DNA of 64,000 nt from Gemmatimonadetes bacterium bin94 (GTDB taxonomy: Bacteria > Gemmatimonadota > Gemmatimonadetes > Longimicrobiales > Gaopeijiaceae). The stretch is from contig MPNE01000011.1 of the NCBI GenBank assembly GCA_002238865.1, positions 1 to 64,000 on the forward strand, in the 5' to 3' direction. Made by a program: the position numbers and the translations under genes. Numbering within the stretch: the stretch's first letter is position 1; the number at the start of each line of letters is the position of its first letter. The notes under the pieces are model-generated. The model ran no database searches. It saw nothing but the letters and a program-made list of their open reading frames with translations, and was not told the origin of the DNA. Positions 26,228 through 34,531 of the stretch are shown piece after piece.

Positions 26228-27139
26228 GACATCAGCGGAGTCATGATCCCGACGACCACCCCCTTCGACCCCGTTACGGGCGAGGTCGACCTGGTGGCTC
26301 TGCGGGAGAACGTGAAGAAGTGGGCGCCGACGGGCATTCGCGGCCTGGTCATCGGTGGCTCCACCGGCGAAGCCGTTTTCCTGGACGAGGATGAGCGCAC
26401 ATCGTCGTGGAGTGTCGTCAGGCAGAGCGTCCCGGACGACATGCTGCTGGTGGCGGGAACGGGGGCCGAGTCGCTGCGGACGACGCTCCACCTCACCCGG
26501 CTGGCCGCCGCACAGGGGTTCGACGCCGTGCTCGTGCAGCCGCCGGCCTTCTACCGGGGCGCAATGACTCCCGCCGTTGTCCGCGACCACTACACGGCCG
26601 TCGCCGACGGCGCGGACGTACCCGTGATCCTGTACCAGGTGCCGACGCGCTTCAGCACCCTGGACTTTCCCGCCGGCCTGATCGCGGAGCTGTCGGCGCA
26701 CGAGAACATCATCGGGATCAAGGACTCGCGCGGGAAGCTGGAAACGATCGGCGAGCTGGTGACCCAATGCGTGGATGGCTTCCAGGTTCTCGTCGGAAGC
26801 GGCAGCCTCCTCTACGCCTCGCTGGAACTCGGCGCTGTGGGCGGGATTCTCGGCGTTGCCAACCTTGCACCCCGGGAGTCCGCCCGCATCCACGAACTTT
26901 TCGTGGCGGGAGACAGGGCGGGCGCGGGTGCATTGCAGGAGCGTGTAGGGCCGCTGCACAACGCGGTCGTGGGCGGCATGGGCGTGGCCGGGGTCAAGTG
27001 TGGCCTCGACCTGCTCGGCTATCACGGCGGCGTCCCGCGCCCCCCGCTGAAGCCGCTTCCGGAAAGCCGCCGTGGAGAGGTGGCGGAGCACCTCGCCGCC
27101 GCCGGCGTTGTTCCCGGCCGCGCCGTGGCGCACGCGTGA
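26225..27139 (+). CDS. Dihydrodipicolinate synthase/N-acetylneuraminate lyase family aldolase
   Basis: A 304-residue (beta/alpha)8 class I aldolase if started at ATC 26225, giving IDISGVMIPTTTPFDP, which matches how family members begin (xxxGVxxPxxTPF). Starting at ATG 26243 would cut the first strand. Active-site residues are the Thr pair region GGSTGEA, Tyr in VPVILYQVPTRF, with the Arg that binds the substrate carboxylate, and the Schiff-base Lys in IIGIKDSRG. DapA makes 4-hydroxytetrahydrodipicolinate for lysine and peptidoglycan. Other members cleave sialic acid or 4-hydroxy-2-oxoglutarate. The housekeeping setting (trpS, purA) fits DapA, but I cannot prove it. The stop overlaps a possible GTG start for purA. 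Confidence 0.85.
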   Translation: MDISGVMIPTTTPFDPVTGEVDLVALRENVKKWAPTGIRGLVIGGSTGEAVFLDEDERTSSWSVVRQSVPDDMLLVAGTGAESLRTTLHLTRLAAAQGFDAVLVQPPAFYRGAMTPAVVRDHYTAVADGADVPVILYQVPTRFSTLDFPAGLIAELSAHENIIGIKDSRGKLETIGELVTQCVDGFQVLVGSGSLLYASLELGAVGGILGVANLAPRESARIHELFVAGDRAGAGALQERVGPLHNAVVGGMGVAGVKCGLDLLGYHGGVPRPPLKPLPESRRGEVAEHLAAAGVVPGRAVAHA

Positions 27140-27150
27140 CCGTTCCCTCC

Positions 27151-28440
27151 ATGGAAACGAAAGCGCTGACCGCTTCATGCACCGTTGTCGTCGGGTGCCA
27201 GTGGGGTGACGAAGGCAAGGGCAAGGTCGTAGATGTGCTGGCCGGCAGTGCCGATCTGATCGCGCGCTACCAGGGAGGCGCCAACGCGGGGCACACTGTG
27301 CACGTGGGGGACCACCTGGTCGTGCTGCACCAGGTCCCATCGGGCGTGCTGCACCCCGACAAGCGGTGCCTGCTCGGCAACGGTGTCGTACTCGACGTGA
27401 GCCAGTTCTTCACCGAAATCGACGGGTTGGCGGAGCGCGGCGTGGACCCCGGTGGCCGGATCGGCGTCAGCACCCGCGCTCACGTCGTCTTCCCGTACCA
27501 CAAGGCGCTCGATCTCGCCGCGGAAAAGGTCGCGCACCGCAAGATCGGCACGACGGGGCGCGGGATCGGGCCCGCGTACGAGGCCAAGACGGGGCGGCGG
27601 GGCGTGCGAATCGCCGACCTCCTGGACCGCGCGCGGGGAGTGAACCGGGTGGAGCGCGCGATCGAATGGGCCAGGGCGCGGCTCCGCGAACTGGGGGCGG
27701 ACCCCGACCTGGCCGGGACCGTGGAGGACGCGCTTGCGCTGACCGGCCGGTTGGCGCCCGTGGCGACCGATGTGGGTGATGAGATCGCCGGGGCGCTCGC
27801 GGCGGGCAAGCGGGTTCTGCTCGAGGGCGCGCAGGGCACGGCGCTGGATGTCGATCACGGCACGTACCCGTTCGTGACATCGTCGAACACGACCGCGGGC
27901 GCGGCGGCGGTGGGGGCGGGGATCGGTCCCACCGCGATCGATTCGGTCGTCGGCGTAGTGAAGGCGTACACGACCCGGGTCGGCAACGGCCCCCTTCCGA
28001 CGGCCTTCGATGCCGCGATGGACGAGCGCGTCCGCGAAATCGGCGCCGAGTTCGGCGCGACGACCGGCCGCCCGCGCCGGTGCGGCTGGTTCGACGCCGT
28101 GCTGGCTTCCTACGCCGCGCGGGTCAACGGCCTTACCGGAATCGCCGTCACCAAGCTGGACGTGCTGGATACGCTCTCCGAGTTGAAGATCGCCACCGGG
28201 TACCGCATCAACGGCGAGGTGCGCACCCTCTTCCCGGCCGGCGTGTGGGAGTTGGAGAACGCCGAGCCCGTCTACGAAGTGATGCCCGGGTGGGAGACCC
28301 CGACAACCGGGGCGCGCTCGCTGAGCGACCTTCCCGCGAACGCCCGCGCGTACCTGAGCCGGATCGAAGAGCTGGTCGGCACGCCGATCGCCATGGTGTC
28401 GGTCGGGACGCGCCGCAGCCAGGTGATTCGGGAGCCGTAA
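27151..28440 (+). CDS. purA: Adenylosuccinate synthetase
   Basis: A 429-residue enzyme that joins IMP and aspartate with GTP to make adenylosuccinate, the first step from IMP to AMP. Landmarks: VVVGCQWGDEGKGKVVDVL (P-loop-like, about 12-30), YQGGANAGHTVHVG, KIGTTGRGIGPAYEAKTGRRGVR, LLEGAQGTALDVDHGTYPFVTSSNTTAG and TTGRPRRCGWFDAV. Length is normal. ATG 27151 is used. A GTG at 27136, overlapping the previous stop, would add five residues and cannot be excluded. Confidence 0.96.
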   Translation: METKALTASCTVVVGCQWGDEGKGKVVDVLAGSADLIARYQGGANAGHTVHVGDHLVVLHQVPSGVLHPDKRCLLGNGVVLDVSQFFTEIDGLAERGVDPGGRIGVSTRAHVVFPYHKALDLAAEKVAHRKIGTTGRGIGPAYEAKTGRRGVRIADLLDRARGVNRVERAIEWARARLRELGADPDLAGTVEDALALTGRLAPVATDVGDEIAGALAAGKRVLLEGAQGTALDVDHGTYPFVTSSNTTAGAAAVGAGIGPTAIDSVVGVVKAYTTRVGNGPLPTAFDAAMDERVREIGAEFGATTGRPRRCGWFDAVLASYAARVNGLTGIAVTKLDVLDTLSELKIATGYRINGEVRTLFPAGVWELENAEPVYEVMPGWETPTTGARSLSDLPANARAYLSRIEELVGTPIAMVSVGTRRSQVIREP

Positions 28441-28450
28441 GGGGCTGTCA

Positions 28451-28479
28451 TTGAATCCCACGGTCTCAATAGCTATGCT
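28451..28479 (+). promoter_or_regulatory. Sigma70-like promoter for ffh
   Basis: TTGAAT (28451-28456) and TATGCT (28474-28479) are separated by exactly 17 bp and lie in an AT-rich patch 34 bp before the ffh start at 28513. This is the best promoter-like match noticed in the window. It would drive the ffh-rpsP-rimM-trmD run. Confidence 0.6.
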
Positions 28480-28512
28480 TAAAAGCTGTACCGCATTCAT
28501 TGCGGACTGTAG

Positions 28513-29817
28513 ATGTTTGAAGACCTGAGCAGGAAGCTGGACGGGGTTCTGCGGCGATTTCGCCAACGCGGACTTCTGACGGAACCGATGATCCGGGAAG
28601 GGCTGCGCGAGGTGCGCCGCGCTCTCCTGGAAGCCGACGTCAACTTCAGGGTCACCCGAACATTCCTGAAGCGCGTTCAGGAAAAGGCGATGGGCGAACG
28701 GGTGCTGAAATCCGTGTCGCCCGGCCAGCAGATCGTGAAGATCGTCCACGACGAGCTGGCGTTGTTGATCGGTGCCGACGATGAGGTAGAGCTGCAGTGG
28801 TCGCCGGCACCCCCGACGGTCATCATGCTGGTGGGACTGCAGGGCTCGGGGAAGACCTCGACCGCGGCCAAGCTGGCAAAGCGGCTCAAGCGGCAGGGCA
28901 GGGCCGGTCTTCTCGCCGCCTGCGACCTCTACCGTCCCGCGGCGGTGGACCAGTTGCGGGTGCTTGGCGGGCAGGTCGGAGTCCCGGTCCACAACGAGGA
29001 CGGGGCCACGGATCCGGTCGAGGTCGCCGGGGGAGCCCACCGCAGGGCCCGGCAGATGAAGGCCGGGGTTCTCATTGTGGACACGGCGGGGCGGCTCCAG
29101 ATCGACGAGCCCCTCATGGACGAGTTGGCGCGCCTCAAGGAGGTGCTCAAGCCGCGCGAGATCCTTCTGGTCGCCGACGCCATGACCGGGCAGGAGGCGG
29201 TGCGGATCGCCCAGGGCTTCGACCGTGTTCTGGGCCTGACCGGCTTCGTCCTGACCAAGATGGACGGGGACGCGCGAGGTGGTGCGGCTCTCTCGATCCG
29301 CGGGGTGACGGGAAGGGCACTCAAGTTCATCGGCACGGGCGAGGGCGTCGACGCGCTCGAAGCGGTCGACCCTCAGCGGATCGCCGGCCGCATCCTCCAG
29401 AAGGGGGACGTCGTCGGGCTGGTGGAGCGGGCCCAGGCCGTGGTGGACTCCGGGGAGGCCGAAGCGCTCCACAACAAGGTTCTCGGGAAGGGCCGCTTCA
29501 CCCTCGAGGATTTCCTCGTCGCCATGCGGCAGGTGCAGCGAATGGGTCCCCTGGACCAGCTGTTGAAGATGATCCCGGGGATGTCCCGCAGCCTCCCCGT
29601 GGGGGAAATTGATCCAAGGAAGATGAAGCACATCGAGGCGATCATCCTTTCGATGACGCCCGAGGAACGGCGCCGGCCCGAGATCCTGAACGGGTCGCGC
29701 AGGAAGCGGATCGCCCGCGGCAGCGGCCGGCCCGTCTCCGAGGTGAACCGGCTGATGAAACGGTTCACCGAAATGGAAGTAATGCTGAAGCAGATGAAGG
29801 GGCTGACGCCCCGCTAG
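28513..29817 (+). CDS. ffh: Signal recognition particle GTPase
   Basis: A 434-residue SRP54 homologue that binds signal sequences on ribosomes and, with 4.5S RNA and FtsY, targets proteins to the membrane. The N domain is MFEDLSRKLDGVLRRFRQRG. The GTPase P-loop is GLQGSGKTSTAAKLA (about 107-121), with DTAGRLQID, TKMDGDARGGAALS and GTGEGVDALEAVDP. The M domain from about 300 contains MRQVQRMGPLDQLLKMIPGM and SRRKRIARGSGR. It is complete and starts the conserved translation/secretion cluster. Confidence 0.97.
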   Translation: MFEDLSRKLDGVLRRFRQRGLLTEPMIREGLREVRRALLEADVNFRVTRTFLKRVQEKAMGERVLKSVSPGQQIVKIVHDELALLIGADDEVELQWSPAPPTVIMLVGLQGSGKTSTAAKLAKRLKRQGRAGLLAACDLYRPAAVDQLRVLGGQVGVPVHNEDGATDPVEVAGGAHRRARQMKAGVLIVDTAGRLQIDEPLMDELARLKEVLKPREILLVADAMTGQEAVRIAQGFDRVLGLTGFVLTKMDGDARGGAALSIRGVTGRALKFIGTGEGVDALEAVDPQRIAGRILQKGDVVGLVERAQAVVDSGEAEALHNKVLGKGRFTLEDFLVAMRQVQRMGPLDQLLKMIPGMSRSLPVGEIDPRKMKHIEAIILSMTPEERRRPEILNGSRRKRIARGSGRPVSEVNRLMKRFTEMEVMLKQMKGLTPR

Positions 29818-29827
29818 TGATCGTAAA

Positions 29828-29861
29828 GCCGGGCGCAGGCCCGGCAGGGGCGCAAGGCCCC
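29828..29861 (+). promoter_or_regulatory. Tandem GC hairpins in the ffh-rpsP spacer
   Basis: Two adjacent perfect stems: 29828-29834 with 29839-29845 (7 bp, GCAG loop) and 29847-29851 with 29857-29861 (5 bp, GCAAG loop). They are followed by GAGGCAACACTC and the ribosome binding region of rpsP (CAAGGAAAA). The spacer is 72 nt. No T run follows, so this is not a standard terminator. It may be a ribosomal-protein leader, an RNA-processing site or a stability element. No known riboswitch consensus was matched. Confidence 0.45.
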
Positions 29862-29889
29862 GAGGCAACACTCAATCCGGCAAGGAAAA

Positions 29890-30318
29890 ATGTCCGTAAA
29901 GATTCGCCTCCGGCGGATGGGAAAGAAGAAGCAGCCCCACTACCGCATCGTCGTCGCTGACAGCCGGTCCCCCCGGGACGGGCGGTTTGTCGAGAACCTG
30001 GGTTACTACAACCCGATCCCGAACCCGGCTCGCCTGGTCGTCGACCTGACGCGTGTGGACTACTGGCTCGGGGAGGGCGCCATTGTGTCCCCCACAGTGG
30101 GGAACCTGGTGACGAAGGCCAGGTCTGGTGGCGACGACACCGTCGCACTGGGCGAGGCGGCGGCCGCCGCGTCCGATGGCGGCTCCGACGACGCTGTGGC
30201 CGTTGCCGAGGACGACGGTGCGGGCGCGGTCGCCGAAGACGACAATGCCGCAGTGGCGGCTGCCGAGGACGACGGTACCGAAGCGCCGGCCGCCGAAGCC
30301 GCAGCCGAATCGGCGTAG
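29890..30318 (+). CDS. rpsP: 30S ribosomal protein S16 with an acidic C-terminal extension
   Basis: A 142-residue S16, a small-subunit assembly protein. The first 80 or so residues are standard ([55 protein letters not shown]). The remaining 60 residues are an Ala/Asp/Glu/Gly-rich tail with three AEDD repeats, unlike the short end of most S16 proteins, though tails of this sort occur in some phyla. The gap to rimM (78 bp) lacks the KH-domain gene often found there. Confidence 0.96.
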   Translation: MSVKIRLRRMGKKKQPHYRIVVADSRSPRDGRFVENLGYYNPIPNPARLVVDLTRVDYWLGEGAIVSPTVGNLVTKARSGGDDTVALGEAAAAASDGGSDDAVAVAEDDGAGAVAEDDNAAVAAAEDDGTEAPAAEAAAESA

Positions 30319-30396
30319 AGCGGTGCACCCCGCGTCGCGCTGCTCGGCGGTGAGGCGCCCGCCGGTCCAGTGTTCCGCCAAGTGGGGTTTCAGAGT

Positions 30397-30939
30397 GTGA
30401 CCGAGGGCGGAAATCCCCCTTTTCTGATCGTAGGCCACATCAACAAGGCGCACGGGAGGAAGGGCGAACTCTTCGTCTGGTCGTTGACCGACTACCCCGG
30501 GAGTCACTTTGTTCCCGGGGTCGTTCATTTTCCGGGCGACGAGAGCGGCGAAAAGCCGTCGGCCAGCCTCGGCCGGCTCACCATTGAATCCGTCCGGCCC
30601 TACCGCAAGGGCTTTCTGACCAGGTTCGCCGGCGTCGACGACCGCGACGCGGCCGAGGGTCTGCGGGGCAGGTACCTGCTGCGCCCCTTTGACGCGATCG
30701 ACGAACCGGACGAGGGCGAGATCTTCTATCACGAACTCCTCGGCTCCACCGTCGTGCACAGGGACGGCGCCGAGCTCGGGGTGGTGCGGGAGGTCTATCC
30801 GCTCCGGCCTGCTGACCTGCTCGCCGTCGCCGGTCCCCAGGGCGACATCATGCTTCCGTTCATCCCGGAAATGGTCGTCGAGGTCGACCGGGAGCGGCGC
30901 CGGGTCGTGGTCGACCCGCCGGAGGGATTGCTGCCGTGA
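30397..30939 (+). CDS. rimM: Ribosome maturation factor RimM
   Basis: A 180-residue factor that binds S19 in the maturing 30S head. The N-terminal beta-barrel (FLIVGHINKAHGRKGELFVWSLTDYP) and the C-terminal PRC-barrel (GEIFYHELLGSTVVHRDGAELGVVREVY, then DIMLPFIPEMVVEVDRERR) are both present. GTG 30397 is preferred since it places the conserved barrel near residue 8. A GTG at 30370 would add nine residues. Its stop overlaps the trmD start. Confidence 0.92.
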   Translation: MTEGGNPPFLIVGHINKAHGRKGELFVWSLTDYPGSHFVPGVVHFPGDESGEKPSASLGRLTIESVRPYRKGFLTRFAGVDDRDAAEGLRGRYLLRPFDAIDEPDEGEIFYHELLGSTVVHRDGAELGVVREVYPLRPADLLAVAGPQGDIMLPFIPEMVVEVDRERRRVVVDPPEGLLP

Positions 30940-31598
30940 TGCGGATCAACATCGTGACCATCTTCCCGGCGATCTTCTCCGCACCTCTGGAAGCAAGCAT
31001 CCCGGGGAGGGCGGCGCGGTCAAGCCTGGTGGCCTACCGGGTGATCGACCTTCGCGACTACACCCACGACAGGCATCGGACGGTCGACGATCTGCCGTAC
31101 GGAGGGGGCGCGGGGATGGTCATGAAGCCCGAACCCTTCTTCGAAGCGATCGCCGACTTGAGCCCGCGGGGACCGGTCGTGCTCATGTCGGCCCGGGGGC
31201 GCCGCTTCCGTCACGACGATGCGGTCCGCCTCTCGCTGGAGCCCGAAGTCACCCTCCTCTGCGGACACTACAAGGACGTTGATCAGCGGGTGGCCGACCA
31301 TCTGGCAACGGAAGAGCTGTCCATCGGCGATTTCGTCGTGTCGGGCGGAGAGGTGGCGGCGCTCGCCGTCACGGACGCCGTCGTGCGGCTGCTGCCCGGG
31401 GCTCTCGGCGACCACGAGTCCGCGTCTTCGGATTCCTTCTACGATGGCGACGCGGTATCCGCTCCGTCGTACACGAGGCCGGCCGAGTACCGGGGAATGT
31501 CCGTGCCGGAGGTGCTCCGTAGCGGGGACCACCGCCGGATCGAGGCGTGGCGCCAGGGGGAGTCGGAACGGCTTACCCGGGATCGGCGGCGTTCGTAG
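30936..31598 (+). CDS. trmD: tRNA (guanine-37-N1)-methyltransferase
   Basis: A 220-residue SPOUT-fold enzyme that methylates G37 of tRNAs, preventing frameshifts. Motifs: MRINIVTIFPAIF, VDDLPYGGGAGMVMKPEP, LLCGHYKDVDQRV (knot), SIGDFVVSGGEVAAL and SAPSYTRPAEYRGMSVPEVL. The start is GTG 30936 (or ATG 30939), overlapping the rimM stop. The 3' end overlaps a convergent small gene by 26 bp. Confidence 0.96.
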   Translation: MMRINIVTIFPAIFSAPLEASIPGRAARSSLVAYRVIDLRDYTHDRHRTVDDLPYGGGAGMVMKPEPFFEAIADLSPRGPVVLMSARGRRFRHDDAVRLSLEPEVTLLCGHYKDVDQRVADHLATEELSIGDFVVSGGEVAALAVTDAVVRLLPGALGDHESASSDSFYDGDAVSAPSYTRPAEYRGMSVPEVLRSGDHRRIEAWRQGESERLTRDRRRS

Positions 31599-32016
31599 GC
31601 GGCGCCGTCGCCGCCGGGTCCGGCAGCGATTGCCTTCGATTCACGCTGAATTGGAATTGGGTCCGCCACGAGCCGGGTCCCCGGATGGCAACCTGATTGC
31701 GCGCGCGCGCCGCTTGGGTCCCAACAAAGACAATGGTATTGGAGCAGCCGATGGTTGCGCGGTGCGACCTCTTCCTCGGCGACTCCAGGGTCATGGATTG
31801 CCAGGTCCGGCTCCCCGATACGATCGTGGTGGCCAATCTGCACCGGAGCACGAGGGGAGGTTCGGGGCTGTGGGAGTGCTCGTGAACGGATTGCGGGGCA
31901 GGCGGGGGAGCCGCGTCGTGGCTGCCTGAGGTCGCTGCCAGGGTCGCTCCGGCACCGGCGACCGCGCTTGCCAGAATGAGTCCGATTGCCATCAGGTCGG
32001 TGTCAGCTCGCTTCAT
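31573..32016 (-). CDS. Small exported or membrane-anchored protein of unknown function
   Basis: A 147-residue protein from ATG 32016. GGAGG is well spaced upstream (7 nt before the ATG). The N-terminus MKRADTDLMAIGLILASAVAGAGATLAAT is a signal or anchor. A His/Pro-rich stretch (APPPAPQSVHEHSHSPEPP) follows. A possible small beta domain has two Cys (LVLRCRLATTIVSGSRTWQS and RATIGCSNTIVFVG) and ends in a Pro/Ala tail. No family is recognised. The gene is inserted head-on between trmD and rplS, normally adjacent, and its 3' end overlaps trmD by 26 bp. GC and codon use are somewhat less biased than in the neighbours. The ribosome binding site and the signal support it as a real gene. Confidence 0.55.
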   Translation of the reverse strand: MKRADTDLMAIGLILASAVAGAGATLAATSGSHDAAPPPAPQSVHEHSHSPEPPLVLRCRLATTIVSGSRTWQSMTLESPRKRSHRATIGCSNTIVFVGTQAARARNQVAIRGPGSWRTQFQFSVNRRQSLPDPAATAPPTNAADPG

Positions 32017-32135
32017 TCTCCTGCCTCCGCGGTCCAGGGTGTCATTGCAGTGATCATGAGACGTCACACGAACTCGCAGGGTTGCCGGGACCGCCCACGA
32101 GTTCGGGCTCACTTGTCGTTGGACAACACTCAGGC

Positions 32136-32164
32136 TTCCAATAACCGGCAATGCTGCCTATCTT
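32136..32164 (+). promoter_or_regulatory. Candidate promoter for rplS
   Basis: TTCCAA (32136-32141) and TATCTT (32159-32164) are 17 bp apart, about 60 bp before the rplS start at 32225. The opposite-strand gene just upstream means rplS cannot be read from trmD and needs its own promoter. The match is modest. Confidence 0.4.
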
Positions 32165-32224
32165 TTCAGGCTGCCAAGCACAGAGTCGCAGAACGGAAAC
32201 GGTTACGAAACGAGGGGCCCGGCC

Positions 32225-32584
32225 ATGGCGGACGTCCTCCACCAGCTCGATATGGAACACGCGCGGAACGATCTTCCCGACTTCGCGCCCGGTGACACCA
32301 TCAAGGTCCTGTACCGGGTCCGCGAAGGACAGAAGGAGCGGATCCAGGTCTTCGAAGGCGTCTGCCTGGGACGGCGGGGCTCGGGGATGGGTGAAACCTT
32401 CACCGTCCGCAAGCTCTCCGGAGGAGTCGGCGTGGAACGCGTGTTCCCGGTGAACGCACCAACGGTCGGAGGCGTCGAGGTCGTCAGGCGGGGACGGGTG
32501 CGCCGGGCAAAGCTCTACTACCTCCGCGGCTTGCGCGGAAAAGCCGCTCGGATCAAGGAAAAGCGGGTCCCCAGACCGCACTAG
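32225..32584 (+). CDS. rplS: 50S ribosomal protein L19
   Basis: A 119-residue large-subunit protein at the 30S-50S interface. Family blocks: [53 protein letters not shown] and [21 protein letters not shown]. Length and sequence are ordinary. It is followed 54 bp later by rnhB. Confidence 0.97.
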   Translation: MADVLHQLDMEHARNDLPDFAPGDTIKVLYRVREGQKERIQVFEGVCLGRRGSGMGETFTVRKLSGGVGVERVFPVNAPTVGGVEVVRRGRVRRAKLYYLRGLRGKAARIKEKRVPRPH

Positions 32585-32638
32585 TGGGCGTCGGCGTGAG
32601 CGGCCGGTTGTTCCTGGTGTGCTCCGTCTGAGCGTCGG

Positions 32639-33250
32639 GTGCCTCTGGACTATGAGCGCCCGTTCTGGGATCGGCGTCTTTCACACGTGGCGGGCGTGGA
32701 CGAGGTGGGGCGCGGGCCGATTGCCGGGCCGGTGGTGGCGGCGGCTGTGATCCTTTCGGAGGGCGTGTCCATCGAGGGTGCGGCGGACTCGAAGTTGCTG
32801 ACACCCGAGGCCCGGGCCGAGATCGCGGAAGAGATTCACGCACGAGCCGCGGCCGTGGCATTGGGAGCGGCGTCGGTTACCGAGATCGACCGGATCAACA
32901 TTCTGCGCGCCACCACCCGGGCCATGAGGCGTGCCCTGAAACGTCTTCCCGTGAAGCCGGACCATGTCGTGGTGGACGGGCTGCCGGTGCTGGGTCTGGG
33001 GTGCAAGCACGATGCCGTGATCGGTGGAGACGGCGTTGTCCACTCGGTCGCCTGCGCGTCGATCGTGGCCAAGGTCTGCCGCGACCGGCTCATGAGGCGG
33101 CTTGCACCGCGGTACCCGGGCTACGGGTGGGAGCGGAACATGGGATACGCCACCCGGCGCCACAAGGAAGCCGTGCGAGACGCGGGGCTGACGCCTCACC
33201 ACCGCACCACCTTCGGGCTGTTGCAACTGGAGTTGTCGCTGGAGGGGTAG
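32639..33250 (+). CDS. rnhB: Ribonuclease HII
   Basis: A 203-residue enzyme that removes ribonucleotides and RNA from RNA-DNA hybrids in the cytoplasm. The catalytic DEDD set is visible: Asp and Glu in VAGVDEVGRGPIAGPVV, Asp in HVVVDGLPV, and Asp in ASIVAKVCRDRLM. GYGWERNMGYATRRH is typical. A GTG start at 32639 is used: it begins just upstream of the first conserved strand. Confidence 0.94.
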   Translation: MPLDYERPFWDRRLSHVAGVDEVGRGPIAGPVVAAAVILSEGVSIEGAADSKLLTPEARAEIAEEIHARAAAVALGAASVTEIDRINILRATTRAMRRALKRLPVKPDHVVVDGLPVLGLGCKHDAVIGGDGVVHSVACASIVAKVCRDRLMRRLAPRYPGYGWERNMGYATRRHKEAVRDAGLTPHHRTTFGLLQLELSLEG

Positions 33251-33322
33251 TCGAGTGCCCGCGGCGTGCAGCGGGCCGACGAAGGACATGCCCGTGGCGC
33301 CGCCCGTGGTTATTTTTCCCGC

Positions 33323-33395
<73 letters not shown>

Positions 33396-33451
33396 TTGGG
33401 ACATGCTCGTGACCATGTCGTCTCCCTCGACGCCCCACGCCAGGAGCCCCC

Positions 33452-34531
33452 ATGACCGTCGCGCCATCTGCCCGCCCCTGCGCGGGCCGCCCCGCCGCCC
33501 ATCCGCGCCCCCGCCCGGCGCTCCTCACGGCTGCGCTGTCCTCCCTGCTTCTTCTTGCGGCCCCCGCGTGCGCGCAAACCTCCCGCACGTTCGGCGACGA
33601 CCCCGGTCTGGACCGGCTCGTGGCCGAGGTTGCGCGGCTGGCCGAACACGCCCAGGGCACGGTCGGCGTTGCGGCGTACCACCTCGAGACGGGACGCGGG
33701 TTTACCCTTCACGGCGACGAGCCCTTCCCGATGGCGAGCACCTACAAGGTTCCGATCGCGGTGCAGATCCTGACCATGGTGGACCGGGGCGAGATATCGC
33801 TTCGGGAGATGGTCGAGGTGGAGCAGGGCGACGTCTACCTGACGGCGAGCGCCATCAGCGACCTTCTGGACGACCCGGGGCTGGAAATCTCGATTCACAA
33901 CCTGCTCGAGCTGATGCTCCTGATCAGCGACAACATCGCGACCGACGTGCTCATGCGTGAGGCCGGGGGCTCGGGTGCCGTGACCGCGCGCATGGCCGAG
34001 GTGGGGATCGGCGGGATCCGCGTGGATCGCCCGACCTGGGCCCTGATCGCCAACTGGCTGGGGCACCCGGATGTGCGCGAGGACGACCAGATCGCCCCGG
34101 ACGACTTCCGCCGGATCCTCGAAGGCGAGCGGACGGACGAGGCCATGGCGGCCAACGACGCCGTCTTCAACAGCGACCCGCGAGACACCGCGACGCCCGC
34201 AGCCATGTCCGCGCTGCTTCAGAAAGTCTGGAACCGCGAGATCCTGTCGGAGGAAAGCTCCGCGCTTCTCATCGACATCATGTACCGTTGCCAGACCGGA
34301 GCCGGGCGGCTCAAGGGAGTGCTCCCGCCGGGGACCGCGGTCGCACACAAGACCGGGACGATCGGACAGACGACCAACGACGTGGGCATCATCGATCTGC
34401 CGGGCGGCGCGGGTCATGTGGTGACGGTCGTTTATGTCAAGGAATCGCAGGTCGAGATCGCGGACCGGGAACCCGTGATCGCCCAGATCGCCCGTGCGAT
34501 CCACGACTACTTCGTGTTCAACCGTGGCTGA
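33452..34531 (+). CDS. Class A beta-lactamase-like serine hydrolase, exported
   Basis: A 359-residue protein with a long, Arg/Pro-rich N-terminus and a signal (ALLTAALSSLLLLAAPACAQ). Class A landmarks: nucleophile S96-T-Y-K99 (PMASTYKVPIAVQ), S159-D-N161 (LLISDNIATDVL), DPRDTATPAAMSALL of the omega-loop end, and K300-T-G (AHKTGTIGQ). The omega-loop acidic residue needed for deacylation (Glu166 in standard numbering) does not align cleanly: DEAMAANDAVFN has a Glu, but with about one extra residue before the Asn. So it may be a true beta-lactamase or a related D-Ala-D-Ala-type enzyme. A lipobox-like APACA is also present. It is followed with overlap by another serine hydrolase. Confidence 0.85.
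   Translation: MTVAPSARPCAGRPAAHPRPRPALLTAALSSLLLLAAPACAQTSRTFGDDPGLDRLVAEVARLAEHAQGTVGVAAYHLETGRGFTLHGDEPFPMASTYKVPIAVQILTMVDRGEISLREMVEVEQGDVYLTASAISDLLDDPGLEISIHNLLELMLLISDNIATDVLMREAGGSGAVTARMAEVGIGGIRVDRPTWALIANWLGHPDVREDDQIAPDDFRRILEGERTDEAMAANDAVFNSDPRDTATPAAMSALLQKVWNREILSEESSALLIDIMYRCQTGAGRLKGVLPPGTAVAHKTGTIGQTTNDVGIIDLPGGAGHVVTVVYVKESQVEIADREPVIAQIARAIHDYFVFNRG

Noticed and set aside
27175-29871. 898-codon minus-strand frame opposite purA and ffh
   Set aside because: Both purA and ffh are certain on the plus strand. A frame across two genes and their spacer is a GC artefact.
29818-29889. Hairpin pair considered as a c-di-GMP (GEMM) or other known riboswitch
   Set aside because: Only a GCAA-type loop and G-rich stems resemble it. 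The conserved core positions are not present.
33257-33276. GCCCGC/GCGGGC hairpin after rnhB as a terminator
   Set aside because: The stem is only 6 bp with an 8-nt loop and no T run within reach. The T-rich TTATTTTT lies 35 bp further on, before the tRNA.
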